This document shows, one piece after another, positions 17,423 to 29,090 of a stretch of DNA of 64,000 nt. The DNA is from CBDHCC01 sp965261015. Its GTDB lineage: Bacteria; Pseudomonadota; Alphaproteobacteria; Sphingomonadales; Sphingomonadaceae. Numbering within the stretch: position 1 is the stretch's first letter; every line of letters begins with the position of its first letter. The notes under the pieces are model-generated. The model saw nothing but the letters and a program-made list of their open reading frames with translations, ran no database searches and was not told the origin of the DNA. The DNA is taken from positions 310,001-374,000 of the forward strand of contig CBDHCC010000002.1 in the NCBI GenBank assembly GCA_965261015.1, read 5' to 3'. A program made the translations under genes and the position numbers.

Positions 17423-17800
17423 TCAGGCCTCCTCCTGCTCACGCACGACGATGCGTAGCTTGCTGAACGGCTTCAGGATGCGTGTCGATTTGCCCCGACC
17501 GCGCGTGTGAAACCGCTTCATGGTAATCGACTTTCCGACACTGGCCTCCGCCACGACGAGCGCGTCCACGTCCAGATTGTGATTGTTCTCGGCGTTAGCG
17601 ACGGCCGAGGCGAGCACCTTGCGCACATCGACGGCCATACCTTTGGGGCTGAACTGCAGCAGGTTAAGCGCGTCCTCAGCCTTCTTGCCACGGATGAGCT
17701 GCGCCACCAGATTCAGCTTCTGCGCTGAGCCACGGATCTGACCGCCCACGGCCAGCGCCTCGTTGTCGCCCACGCGGCGGGGTGCGGAGACCTTGCCCAT
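17423..17800 (-). CDS. rplV: 50S ribosomal protein uL22
   Basis: L22 of 125 residues lines the peptide exit tunnel. It contains GSAQKLNLVAQLIRGKKAEDALNLL and the loop end KSITMKRFHTRGRGKSTRILKPFSKL. It shares one base with the rpsS stop (TGATG). The exit-tunnel hairpin looks normal, without macrolide-resistance type insertions. Confidence 0.98.
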   Translation of the reverse strand: MGKVSAPRRVGDNEALAVGGQIRGSAQKLNLVAQLIRGKKAEDALNLLQFSPKGMAVDVRKVLASAVANAENNHNLDVDALVVAEASVGKSITMKRFHTRGRGKSTRILKPFSKLRIVVREQEEA

Positions 17801-18075
17801 CAGCGCTTGCCCTTCTTGTCGGCGGCATGACCGGGGAAGAAGCGCGTCGGCGCGAACTCGCCCAGCTTCATTCCAACCATATCCTCATTGACTGATACGG
17901 GCACATGCTTGCGCCCATTATAGACGGAAAAAGTCAAGCCGACGAACTGCGGCAGGATTGTGGACCGACGCGACCAAGTTTTGATCGGCGTACGCGTCCC
18001 GGCTTCCTGAGCAGTCTCTGCCTTCTTGAGCAGGTGCAGATCCACAAAGGGACCTTTCCAGACGGACCGGGCCAT
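17800..18075 (-). CDS. rpsS: 30S ribosomal protein uS19
   Basis: S19 of 91 residues in the head of the small subunit, partner of S13. It opens MARSVWKGPFVDLHLLKK and has RSTILPQFVGLTFSVYNGRKHVPVSVNEDMVG. It lies three bases after rplB. Confidence 0.99.
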   Translation of the reverse strand: MARSVWKGPFVDLHLLKKAETAQEAGTRTPIKTWSRRSTILPQFVGLTFSVYNGRKHVPVSVNEDMVGMKLGEFAPTRFFPGHAADKKGKR

Positions 18076-18078
18076 GGC

Positions 18079-18915
18079 TTACCTCTTCTTCTTCGCGTGA
18101 CGCGAACGGATGATATACTTGTCCGTCGCCTTGTTCGACCGAGTCCGAGCGCCCTTCGTCGGTTTGCCCCACGGCGTCACCGGGTGCCGACCGCCCGAGG
18201 TGCGGCCCTCGCCACCACCATGCGGGTGATCAACCGGGTTCTTGGCGACCCCGCGAGTCAGCGGGCGCTTACCCATCCAGCGCGTGCGACCCGCCTTGGC
18301 GAGCGTCTGGTTGCCGTTGTCCGGGTTGGACACCGCACCCACAGTTCCCATGCAATCGCCGCGCAGGTAGCGCTGCTCGCCCGAGTTCAGGCGTACGATG
18401 ACCATATCGCGATCACGACCGACAAGCTGGGCGTAGGTGCCAGCCGAACGAGCAATCTGCGCGCCCTTCCCCGGCTTCATTTCCAGCGCATGAACGATGG
18501 TACCGACCGGCATGGAGGCGAGCTCCATCGCGTTGCCCGGCTTCACGTCCACCCGCTTGCCCGCCGTGATCGTGTCCCCGGCGGCCAGGCGCTGGGGAGC
18601 GATGATATAGGACTGCGTGTCGTCGACGTAGCGGACGAGCGCGATGAACGCCGTGCGGTTGGGATCATACTCCAGCCTCTCGACGGTCGCGTCCATGTCC
18701 CACTTACGCCGCTTGAAATCGATCAGGCGGTACTTCTGCTTGTGGCCGCCACCGATGCCGCGTGAGGTCACATGACCCTTGTTATTGCGGCCACCAGACT
18801 TGGTCATGCCCTTGGTCAAGGCCTTGACCGGCTTGCCCTTGTGCAGCTGCGACTTGTCGACCAGAACCAGGCCGCGGCGGGCCGGCGAGGTCGGGTTGTG
18901 TTGCTTCAGTGCCAT
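18079..18915 (-). CDS. rplB: 50S ribosomal protein uL2
   Basis: L2 of 278 residues, needed for subunit association and peptidyl transfer. Conserved GRNNKGHVTSRGIGGGHKQKYR near residue 43 and the C-terminal NPVDHPHGGGEGRTSGGRHPV with the key histidine are present. It lies four bases after rplW. Confidence 0.99.
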   Translation of the reverse strand: MALKQHNPTSPARRGLVLVDKSQLHKGKPVKALTKGMTKSGGRNNKGHVTSRGIGGGHKQKYRLIDFKRRKWDMDATVERLEYDPNRTAFIALVRYVDDTQSYIIAPQRLAAGDTITAGKRVDVKPGNAMELASMPVGTIVHALEMKPGKGAQIARSAGTYAQLVGRDRDMVIVRLNSGEQRYLRGDCMGTVGAVSNPDNGNQTLAKAGRTRWMGKRPLTRGVAKNPVDHPHGGGEGRTSGGRHPVTPWGKPTKGARTRSNKATDKYIIRSRHAKKKR

Positions 18916-18919
18916 TGCG

Positions 18920-19231
18920 TCAGATCCCGCTCGTCACGTCGATCGACTGGCCCTCGGCCAGCGTCACGATCGCTTTCTTGACCGTGGAGCGGGTGTAGGG
19001 TCGCCCCTTCCACTTCTTGGTCTTGCCCTTCTGATTCAGTGTGTTGACGTTCAGCACCTGCACGTCGAACAACGCCTCGACCGCCGCCTTGATGGACGGC
19101 TTGGTCGCCTCGCCACGCACCTTGAACACGACCGCGTTATGCTCCGACAACATCGTGGACTTCTCCGTGATGTGTGGGGCAAGCAGGACATCGTAATGAC
19201 GGCTGTCGATCTCTGTTTTCGCCTTAGCCAT
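18920..19231 (-). CDS. rplW: 50S ribosomal protein uL23
   Basis: L23 of 103 residues at the tunnel exit, docking site of trigger factor. The ATG at 19231 gives MAKAKTEIDSRHYDVLLAPHITEKS and overlaps the end of rplD by eight bases; the upstream frame to 19255 is discarded. The KPSIKAAVEALFDVQVLNVNTLNQKGKTKKWKG region is typical. Confidence 0.97.
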   Translation of the reverse strand: MAKAKTEIDSRHYDVLLAPHITEKSTMLSEHNAVVFKVRGEATKPSIKAAVEALFDVQVLNVNTLNQKGKTKKWKGRPYTRSTVKKAIVTLAEGQSIDVTSGI

Positions 19232-19850
19232 TGAAGCGCGCCTCCAGCTTTTCAACGCCCGCGCGGGTCAGCACCAGCGTTTCGGCGCGCAGGATGTCGT
19301 ACACATTCGCACCCTGCGCGGGCAGCACGTTCAGATGCGGCACGTTGGCGGCCGCGCGGGCGAAGGTCTGCTCGACCTCGGTGCCGTCGATGAACAGCGC
19401 CGACTTGGTCTGCATGGCGGCGAAATGCGGCACCAGCGCCTTGGTCTTGCCGTCGGCAACCGCAATCGAGTCGAGCACCACGAGCTTGCCCTCCTTGGCC
19501 TTGGCCGACAACGCCATTTTGAGGCCCAGCGTACGAATCTTCTTGTTCAGCGAACTGTCGAACACCCGAGCGCGCGGCCCGTGCGCCTTGCCGCCGCCGA
19601 TGAAGATCGGGGCCGCACGATCGCCGTGGCGAGCCGTGCCGCCGCCCTTCTGGCGACCGAACTTCTTGCCCGTGCGCGCCACGTCCGACCGCTCACGCGC
19701 CGCACGGGCCGGAGCACGACGGTTGTGCAATTGCCAGGTGACGACCCGGTGCAGAATGTCGGCACGCGGCTCGACGCCGAACACCTCGTCATTCAGTTCG
19801 ATCTCGCCGGCGGCGGTGTCGCTGCCCAGCGTGGAGACTTGCAGTTTCAT
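19224..19850 (-). CDS. rplD: 50S ribosomal protein uL4
   Basis: L4 of 208 residues, whose extended loop reaches the exit tunnel (RSDVARTGKKFGRQKGGGTARHGDRAAPIFIGGGKAHGP). In enterobacteria L4 autoregulates the S10 operon; whether that holds here is unknown. It starts one base after rplC. Confidence 0.98.
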   Translation of the reverse strand: MKLQVSTLGSDTAAGEIELNDEVFGVEPRADILHRVVTWQLHNRRAPARAARERSDVARTGKKFGRQKGGGTARHGDRAAPIFIGGGKAHGPRARVFDSSLNKKIRTLGLKMALSAKAKEGKLVVLDSIAVADGKTKALVPHFAAMQTKSALFIDGTEVEQTFARAAANVPHLNVLPAQGANVYDILRAETLVLTRAGVEKLEARFNG

Positions 19851-19851
19851 T

Positions 19852-20562
19852 TCAGGCCTCCTGGATTTCAGCTTCGACCGGCGCGGCCGCGGCCTTCTGC
19901 GCGGTCGGGTACGGCCGGTCGGCGGGCGGCTTCAGCTTGACCGCGTCGGTCACGCGAACCCAACCGCCCTTTGACCCGGGCACCGAACCCTTGATGAAGA
20001 GCAATCCCCGATCGGCGTCGGTGCGCACAACCTGCAGGTTTTGCTGCGTGCGGTTCCGCGCGCCCATGTGGCCCGCCATCTTCTTGTTCTTGAACACCTT
20101 GCCCGGGTCCTGGCGCTGGCCGGTCGAACCATGGGCGCGGTGCGAAATCGACACGCCGTGCGTCGCGCGCATGCCGCCGAAGTTCCACCGCTTCATCGCG
20201 CCCGCGAAGCCCTTGCCCTGCGTGACGCCCTGCACATCTACCATCTGCCCGGCGACGAAATGGTCGGCGGACAGCTCGTGCCCGGCTTCGAGCACCGCGT
20301 CATTCGCCACGCGAAACTCCGCGACCTTCGCCTTCAATCCGACCTCGTTCTTGCCGTGGTGTCCGCGCTGGGGCTTGGCGACGTTCTTAGCCTTCGCTTC
20401 ACCCGCGCCGAGTTGCACCGCGACGTAGCCATCGGCGTCGTCGGTCTTAACCGACACGACCTGACAACCCTCCAGGCTGAGGACGGTCACGGGCACATGC
20501 CGCCCATCGTCCTCAAACAGACGGGTCATGCCCATCTTCTTCGCAATTACGCCGGTCCGCAT
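19852..20562 (-). CDS. rplC: 50S ribosomal protein uL3
   Basis: L3 of 236 residues near the peptidyl transferase centre. The ATG at 20562 gives MRTGVIAKKMGMTRLFEDDGR, the family start; an open frame continues to 20703 but is non-family. The loop segment HGSTGQRQDPGKVFKNKKMAGHMG includes the glutamine methylated in E. coli. A C-terminal tail of roughly 20 residues rich in Ala and Glu is extra. The gap to rpsJ is unusually wide (226 bases). Confidence 0.98.
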   Translation of the reverse strand: MRTGVIAKKMGMTRLFEDDGRHVPVTVLSLEGCQVVSVKTDDADGYVAVQLGAGEAKAKNVAKPQRGHHGKNEVGLKAKVAEFRVANDAVLEAGHELSADHFVAGQMVDVQGVTQGKGFAGAMKRWNFGGMRATHGVSISHRAHGSTGQRQDPGKVFKNKKMAGHMGARNRTQQNLQVVRTDADRGLLFIKGSVPGSKGGWVRVTDAVKLKPPADRPYPTAQKAAAAPVEAEIQEA

Positions 20563-20588
20563 GGACGAGCTCCCAAAACAACGCAGAG

Positions 20589-20615
20589 GCCCGTCCGGGA
20601 CCAATCCCGTCGGGC
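20589..20615 (-). promoter_or_regulatory. Hairpin in the rpsJ-rplC leader
   Basis: In the 226-base space between rpsJ and rplC the minus strand can form GCCCG-A-CGGGA, loop TTGG, TCCCG-GA-CGGGC, an imperfect stem interrupted by a small internal loop. It is followed by CTCTGCGTTGTTTTGGGAG and ends about 26 bases before the rplC ATG. It could be an attenuator or a translational control element of the S10 operon; no function is shown. The rest of the gap holds nothing I recognise. Confidence 0.4.
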
Positions 20616-20788
20616 ATGCTGCAACCCATGATGTCATCGCCCCGCTCGGGCTGCGTCCGGGCACGCCCGGTGAACGGGGGACGCTGCCCGACCACTTGCC
20701 CATCAGGAGCAGGTCGGCGGTATCCCGAAGGCCACGGCTTTAGCGGACCCCCCACTCATTGACCACCCCGAAATCAGGGCAGGCGAAA

Positions 20789-21100
20789 TTAAGCCAGCTT
20801 GATCTCCACGCTGACACCGGCAGCCAGATCGAGCTTCATCAAGGCATCCACCGTGTTCGCGGTCGGCTGAACAATATCCAGAAGGCGCTTATGGGTGCGA
20901 ACTTCGAACTGCTCCCGCGACTTCTTGTCGATGTGAGGACCCCGATTAACGGTGAATTTCTCAATCCGAGTCGGCAATGGAATGGGACCGCGGATCAGGG
21001 CACCAGTCCGGGTTGCAGTGTCCGCGATGTCACGGGTCGCTTGGTCCAACACCCGGAAGTCGAACGCCTTCAGGCGAATGCGGATATTCTGCGTGTCCAT
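20789..21100 (-). CDS. rpsJ: 30S ribosomal protein uS10 (NusE)
   Basis: S10 of 103 residues is both a ribosomal protein and the NusE antitermination partner of NusB. It starts MDTQNIRIRLKAFDFRVLDQ and contains GALIRGPIPLPTRIEKFTVNRGPHIDKKSREQFE. It is preceded by the tuf terminator and followed by an unusually long leader to rplC. Confidence 0.99.
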   Translation of the reverse strand: MDTQNIRIRLKAFDFRVLDQATRDIADTATRTGALIRGPIPLPTRIEKFTVNRGPHIDKKSREQFEVRTHKRLLDIVQPTANTVDALMKLDLAAGVSVEIKLA

Positions 21101-21144
21101 GATCTAACCCGTATCAGTGTGAAAAAGCGGGGCGGAAGTCGCCC

Positions 21145-21195
21145 GGAAACAATATCGCCCAACGCCAGGGACGGCAGCCCCTGGCGTTGGGCGAT
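21145..21195 (-). terminator. Strong terminator-like hairpin after tuf
   Basis: On the minus strand the 17-base arm ATCGCCCAACGCCAGGG (21179-21195) pairs perfectly with 21154-21170 across an eight-base loop and is followed by ATTGTTTCC. It begins 14 bases after the tuf stop. A second small stem (GGGCG-ACTTC-CGCCC, then CGCTTTTTC, about 21125-21145) lies just before rpsJ. Together they should end or reduce str-operon transcription before the S10 genes. Confidence 0.75.
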
Positions 21196-21208
21196 GCGAA
21201 GCGTCGTA

Positions 21209-22399
21209 TCAGGCCGTGATAGACGCCACAACCCCGGCACCAACAGTGCGGCCACCTTCGCGAATGGCGAAACGCAGACCCTGGTCCATGGCGATCGGCG
21301 CAATCAGCTTGACACCCAAGTTCACGTTGTCGCCCGGCATAACCATCTCCGTGCCTTCCGGCAGGACCACCTCGCCCGTCACGTCAGTCGTTCGGAAGTA
21401 GAACTGCGGACGATAATTGGCGAAGAACGGCGTATGGCGCCCACCCTCGTCCTTGGAGAGGACATAGACCTCTGCCGTGAACTCCGTGTGCGGCTTGATC
21501 GAGCCCGGCTTGCAAAGCACCTGGCCACGCTCGACCTCTTCGCGGCCGACGCCACGGATCAGCGCGCCGATGTTGTCGCCAGCCTGGCCCTGATCGAGGA
21601 GCTTCCGGAACATCTCGACGCCGGTGACGGTCGTCTTGCGCGTGTCCTTGATGCCGACGATCTCGACTTCCTCGCCAACCTTCACAATGCCCGTCTCGAC
21701 ACGACCCGTGACGACCGTCCCACGACCCGAGATGGAGAACACGTCCTCGATCGGCATCAGGAATGGCTGATCAACGGGACGTTCCGGCTGCGGAATGTAA
21801 TCGTCCACCGCCTTCATCAACTCATTGATAGCCGACTTGCCGATCTCGTCGTTCTTGCCCTCGAGCGCCGCCAGCGCCGAACCCTTGACGATCGGGATGT
21901 CATCGCCCGGGAAATCGTAGGACGACAGCAGTTCGCGGACTTCCAGCTCGACAAGCTCCAGAAGCTCCTCGTCATCGACCTGATCGACCTTGTTCATGAA
22001 GACGACCATCGCCGGCACGCCGACCTGCTTGGCGAGCAGGATGTGCTCGCGGGTCTGCGGCATCGGACCGTCAGCGGCCGACACGACGAGGATCGCCCCG
22101 TCCATCTGGGCCGCACCCGTGATCATGTTCTTCACATAGTCCGCATGACCGGGGCAGTCGACGTGCGCGTAGTGGCGCTCCGGCGTCTCATACTCGACAT
22201 GACTGGTCGAGATCGTGATGCCGCGCTCACGCTCTTCGGGCGCCTTGTCGATGTTGGCGTAGTCGGTGAACGACGCGCCGCCCGTCTCGGCGAGCACCTT
22301 CGTGATCGCCGCGGTCAATGTGGTCTTGCCGTGATCCACGTGACCGATCGTGCCGATGTTGCAGTGCGGCTTGTTCCGCTCGAATTTTGCCTTGGCCAT
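21209..22399 (-). CDS. tuf: Elongation factor Tu
   Basis: EF-Tu delivers aminoacyl-tRNA to the ribosome. The 396-residue protein shows the GTPase motifs GHVDHGKTT, DCPGHADY and NKVD, the switch region RGITISTSHVEYE, and the C-terminal beta-barrels ending IREGGRTVGAGVVASITA. It lies after fusA in the str operon and is followed by a strong hairpin. Whether a second tuf copy exists elsewhere cannot be seen. Confidence 0.99.
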   Translation of the reverse strand: MAKAKFERNKPHCNIGTIGHVDHGKTTLTAAITKVLAETGGASFTDYANIDKAPEERERGITISTSHVEYETPERHYAHVDCPGHADYVKNMITGAAQMDGAILVVSAADGPMPQTREHILLAKQVGVPAMVVFMNKVDQVDDEELLELVELEVRELLSSYDFPGDDIPIVKGSALAALEGKNDEIGKSAINELMKAVDDYIPQPERPVDQPFLMPIEDVFSISGRGTVVTGRVETGIVKVGEEVEIVGIKDTRKTTVTGVEMFRKLLDQGQAGDNIGALIRGVGREEVERGQVLCKPGSIKPHTEFTAEVYVLSKDEGGRHTPFFANYRPQFYFRTTDVTGEVVLPEGTEMVMPGDNVNLGVKLIAPIAMDQGLRFAIREGGRTVGAGVVASITA

Positions 22400-22477
22400 T
22401 GTTCCTACCTCTTCTTCATGTGTGCGCCGGTCGGACGAGCTCTCGCTCGCTCCATCGGCCTTTTCCTAATCCGGCGA

Positions 22478-24550
<2,073 letters not shown>

Positions 24551-24657
24551 GGGAGTGTCCTTGCGAAATGAGCTGAGCAGGTCAGCCTGGGAGGGCGACC
24601 CGTGAATGGCCGCTCATATAGAGGGCGGAACCGACCATCGCCAGCCCCGCCGCGCGA

Positions 24658-25128
24658 TCACCAGCGGTAGTGGGAGAACGCCCGGTTCGCCTCCGCCATC
24701 CGGTGCGCGTCCTCCCGCTTCTTCACGGCATTGCCGCGGTTGTTCGCGGCATCCATCAACTCGGCCGAGAGGCGGGCGGACATCGTCTTCTCGCTGCGAT
24801 TGCGAGCAGCGGCGATCAGCCACCGGATCGCCAAGGCCTGCGCTCGTTCCGGCCGGACCTCGACGGGCACCTGATAAGTCGCGCCGCCGACGCGCCGGGA
24901 CCGCACCTCAACACCAGGCTTCACATTGTTCAGCGCATCGTGAAATAGCCCAAGCGGCTCAGCCTTTGCGCGCGCCTCGACCTGATCGAGCGCACCGTAC
25001 ACAATAGATTCAGCGTTGGACTTCTTTCCATCCAACATAATAACGTTCATGAACTTGGAAAGGATCTGATCGCCAAACTTGGGGTCCGGCAGAATTTCCC
25101 GCTTTTCGGGCCGACGACGACGTGACAT
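24658..25128 (-). CDS. rpsG: 30S ribosomal protein uS7
   Basis: S7 of 156 residues nucleates assembly of the 30S head. It starts MSRRRRPEKREILPDPKFGDQILSKFMN and has the classical GGATYQVPVEVRPERAQALAIRWL segment. It follows rpsL after 94 bases and precedes fusA by 107. In E. coli S7 represses the str operon; no binding site was identified here. Confidence 0.99.
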   Translation of the reverse strand: MSRRRRPEKREILPDPKFGDQILSKFMNVIMLDGKKSNAESIVYGALDQVEARAKAEPLGLFHDALNNVKPGVEVRSRRVGGATYQVPVEVRPERAQALAIRWLIAAARNRSEKTMSARLSAELMDAANNRGNAVKKREDAHRMAEANRAFSHYRW

Positions 25129-25222
25129 AGTTTAGGTTTCCTTGCTGTCAAACAGAAGGTCGTCGCGAGCGTCGCGCCAACCAGACTGCCATCACTCTCT
25201 CAGACGCGAATACGTCGACCGA

Positions 25223-25594
25223 TCACTTGGGCCGCTTGGCCCCATACTTGGACCGCGATTGTTTGCGGTCCTTGACGCCCTGCGTATCCAGAACGCCGCG
25301 CAGCACGTGATAGCGCACACCGGGCAAGTCGCGAACGCGACCACCACGGATCAGCACCACAGAGTGCTCCTGGAGGTTGTGGCCCTCTCCAGGGATGTAC
25401 GAGATCACTTCGCGCTGGTTGGTCAGCCGGACCTTGGCCACCTTGCGCAGCGCAGAGTTCGGCTTTTTGGGAGTGGTCGTGTAGACCCGCGTGCAAACGC
25501 CGCGCTTCTGCGGGTTCGCTTCCATCGCAGGAACCTTGGACTTGGCCTTCTGCGGCTCGCGGCCCTTGCGGACCAGCTGGTTGATCGTCGGCAT
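25223..25594 (-). CDS. rpsL: 30S ribosomal protein uS12, Arg88 variant
   Basis: S12 controls decoding accuracy and is the streptomycin target site protein. The ATG at 25594 gives MPTINQLVRKGREPQKAKSK, 123 residues; the frame open to 25756 is leader. The loop TTTPKKPNSALRK keeps Lys43. In the second loop, RGGRVRDLPGVRYH, residue 88 is Arg (CGC codon) where E. coli has Lys. In E. coli that exact Lys-to-Arg change gives streptomycin resistance, so intrinsic resistance is predicted. It is the first gene of the str operon. Confidence 0.98.
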   Translation of the reverse strand: MPTINQLVRKGREPQKAKSKVPAMEANPQKRGVCTRVYTTTPKKPNSALRKVAKVRLTNQREVISYIPGEGHNLQEHSVVLIRGGRVRDLPGVRYHVLRGVLDTQGVKDRKQSRSKYGAKRPK

Positions 25595-25740
25595 GAAGCC
25601 TTCACCTTCCTTGTGGTTACTTTGCCCCGGCCTCAAAGCAGAAAATCCCAACGACGAACGCCGCGGGACCATGCCACCCAGGACAATGTTCAGCTGTGTG
25701 CCCCGGCCTGCGCGCGAACGCAGGTTTGGACACGCCCGCC

Positions 25741-25769
25741 GCCTTACCTTCGACACGCTCGAGCGTCAA
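25741..25769 (-). promoter_or_regulatory. Possible promoter of the str operon
   Basis: On the minus strand TTGACG (25764-25769) is followed after exactly 17 bases by TAAGGC (25741-25746), about 150 bases before the rpsL start and overlapping the end of the cation efflux gene. The -35 and spacing are good, the -10 is weak. The 171-base leader before rpsL contains no gene. Confidence 0.35.
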
Positions 25770-26689
25770 GCGTCCGGCGCTGTCGCCTGAGGCTTGATAT
25801 AGAGCGAGCGCACGTCGGGCGTGACGGTGGACAGCTTGCTCTCCACGTCCGCGATCATCCGTTCGATATCGCCCGCGCTCACGTGATCGACGAAGTCGAC
25901 CCGGGCGGCGGCGAAGACGTTGTCGGGGGCAAGCTGGACCGTCACGATCTCGCCCACCGCCGTGACCTCGTCGCGCGCGGCGATTTCAGCCCGGATGGCG
26001 GCCACCGTCTCCGGAAAGGCGGCCTCGCCGATCAACAAGCCCTTGGCCTCGTAAGCCAGTATGGTGGCGACGATCGCCAGCAGCAGTCCGATCAACACGG
26101 AAGCGATCCCGTCATAGAGGGGATTGGCGGTGAGGATCGAGAGACCCAAGCCGATCGCGGCGACCAGAATGCCGGCGAGCGCCGCACCATTTTCAAGCAG
26201 CACCACGATGGTGGTCGCGTCTTTGGTTCGGCGGATGGCGCTCCACCAACTGCGGTCTCCTCGAGTGCGATTGAACGGCTTGTAGGCCGCGCGCAGGGAC
26301 CAGCCCTCCAACACGAAGGCGACCGCCAGCACGACGAACGCCACCACTGGCGAGACCGCCTCCTCCGGCTCCAGGATGTGTACGATGCCTTCGTAGACCG
26401 ACACGCCTGCGCCCAAGGCGAACACCAGGATCGCGACCACGAAGCTCCAGAAATAAAGCTCTCGGGCATAGCCGGCCGGGTGCCGCGCGTCCGCCGGTGC
26501 CCGCGATCGCTTCTCCCCGTACAGCAGCAGCAACTGATTGACCGAGTCGACGAGGCTGTGAACCCCCTCCGTCAGCATGGCCGACGACCCCGTGATCGCC
26601 GCCGCCACGAACTTGGCTATGGCAACACCGACATTGGCCGCCAGCGCGATCCAGACGACGGTGCCGGAGTGCGCATCATGGCCGGCCAT
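25766..26689 (-). CDS. Cation diffusion facilitator family transporter
   Basis: A 307-residue inner-membrane metal/proton antiporter of the CDF family. About six hydrophobic segments are visible; the first metal-site helix reads MLTEGVHSLVDSVNQLLLL and a second conserved aspartate lies in PLYDGIASVLIGLLLA. The C-terminal cytosolic part (IRAEIAARDEVTAVGEIVTVQLAP...VDFVDHVSAGDIERMI) is the usual ferredoxin-like domain. Zinc, iron or manganese are all possible substrates. It follows the PAP2-DUF3140 gene by nine bases, so they are likely co-transcribed. Confidence 0.92.
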   Translation of the reverse strand: MAGHDAHSGTVVWIALAANVGVAIAKFVAAAITGSSAMLTEGVHSLVDSVNQLLLLYGEKRSRAPADARHPAGYARELYFWSFVVAILVFALGAGVSVYEGIVHILEPEEAVSPVVAFVVLAVAFVLEGWSLRAAYKPFNRTRGDRSWWSAIRRTKDATTIVVLLENGAALAGILVAAIGLGLSILTANPLYDGIASVLIGLLLAIVATILAYEAKGLLIGEAAFPETVAAIRAEIAARDEVTAVGEIVTVQLAPDNVFAAARVDFVDHVSAGDIERMIADVESKLSTVTPDVRSLYIKPQATAPDA

Positions 26690-26698
26690 GCAGGTGCC

Positions 26699-27601
26699 TC
26701 ATTGGCACGGATCATGGCCCCAGTTCATCAGGGAATAGCGCCAGGGCGAGTGCTCCTTGTCCTCTTCCGGCCCGCCCTGCGCTGCGTGCCGGTGGACATA
26801 CCCGACCACCTTTCGCATGTGCTCGTAATCGTCGTCGCTCAGGTCGGCCTTCTTCGTCCGCTTGATGTCCACGATCCGCTTGCCGGACTTGTGACCCACG
26901 GCTTCGTCCTCGCCCTCCTTGGTCCAGCCCACCTCCTTCGACTCCTCGGTTTGCAGGAAATCCTCAAGTTCTTGCGGAGCCATGTTCACGGCGTCGTGGA
27001 AGTCGTCCCAAATCTGTTCCTTGTCGAGGTCGGCCATCGTTCGTCTCTCCCATCCGATCCCCCGCCAACGCCGCGGTGCGCGCCCCCGTTCCGGACACAG
27101 CGGCGCGGCCGCAAACAGCACGGCACCGGCGAGCAGCCAGCCGGCGAGGACGTCCGTCGGCCAGTGAACGCCCAGCCACACCCGGCTAATCCCGATCAAC
27201 GCCGATACAACCAGGGCCATCCACACGGCCCATCGCCGCCGCGCCAAGAACGCGAGCGCCCCCGCCAGCGCCGCCGAATTCCCCGCATGCCCACTGGGAA
27301 AGGCAAAGGTCGAGACTTGGTCGAGATGCGGCAGGGTGCTCGGTCGGGAGAACTGGAACAGGTGCTTGAACCCGCTCCCCGCCACGGCGGCCAGCGTCAC
27401 CACGCTCAAGAACCAGACCAGGTCGCCCCACCGTCGCCCGGCCGAGAGCCATAAGGCGGCGACGGCGATCACCACGAGACGCGTCGTCCAGTCGCCGATC
27501 CACGTCGCCACGAGCATCAAGCGGGTGAGATCGGCTGGGCTCGCATCGCGGACCGGACCCAGCCAATGCTCAAGCCCGACCTCCCACCCGAACGCCCCCA
27601 C
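26699..27601 (-). CDS. PAP2 phosphatase fused to a DUF3140-like domain
   Basis: The N-terminal half (to about residue 185) is a membrane phosphatidic-acid phosphatase of the PAP2 family with KHLFQFSRP, PSGHAGNSAAL and SRVWLGVHWPTD, the three active-site motifs. The frame then continues without a stop into about 110 hydrophilic residues (MADLDKEQIWDDFHDAVN, SGKRIVDIKRTKKADLSDDDYEHMRKVVGYVHRH, WRYSLMNWGHDP) that resemble stand-alone DUF3140 proteins. An internal ATG at 27037 could also give the second domain alone (112 residues). The listed GTG start at 27601 omits a likely first membrane helix; 27 upstream codons are open back to a CTG at 27682 that overlaps the lpdA stop. Confidence 0.8.
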   Translation of the reverse strand: MGAFGWEVGLEHWLGPVRDASPADLTRLMLVATWIGDWTTRLVVIAVAALWLSAGRRWGDLVWFLSVVTLAAVAGSGFKHLFQFSRPSTLPHLDQVSTFAFPSGHAGNSAALAGALAFLARRRWAVWMALVVSALIGISRVWLGVHWPTDVLAGWLLAGAVLFAAAPLCPERGRAPRRWRGIGWERRTMADLDKEQIWDDFHDAVNMAPQELEDFLQTEESKEVGWTKEGEDEAVGHKSGKRIVDIKRTKKADLSDDDYEHMRKVVGYVHRHAAQGGPEEDKEHSPWRYSLMNWGHDPCQ

Positions 27602-27678
27602 GTCGCGCCGAGCCCAACCGATCAGCAGGAGGGACAGCAGCGCGACCGCCGCGGCGATCGCTTGCCGCCCAGCCCGGG

Positions 27679-29073
<1,395 letters not shown>

Positions 29074-29090
29074 GTTTGGCTCCTGTAAGT

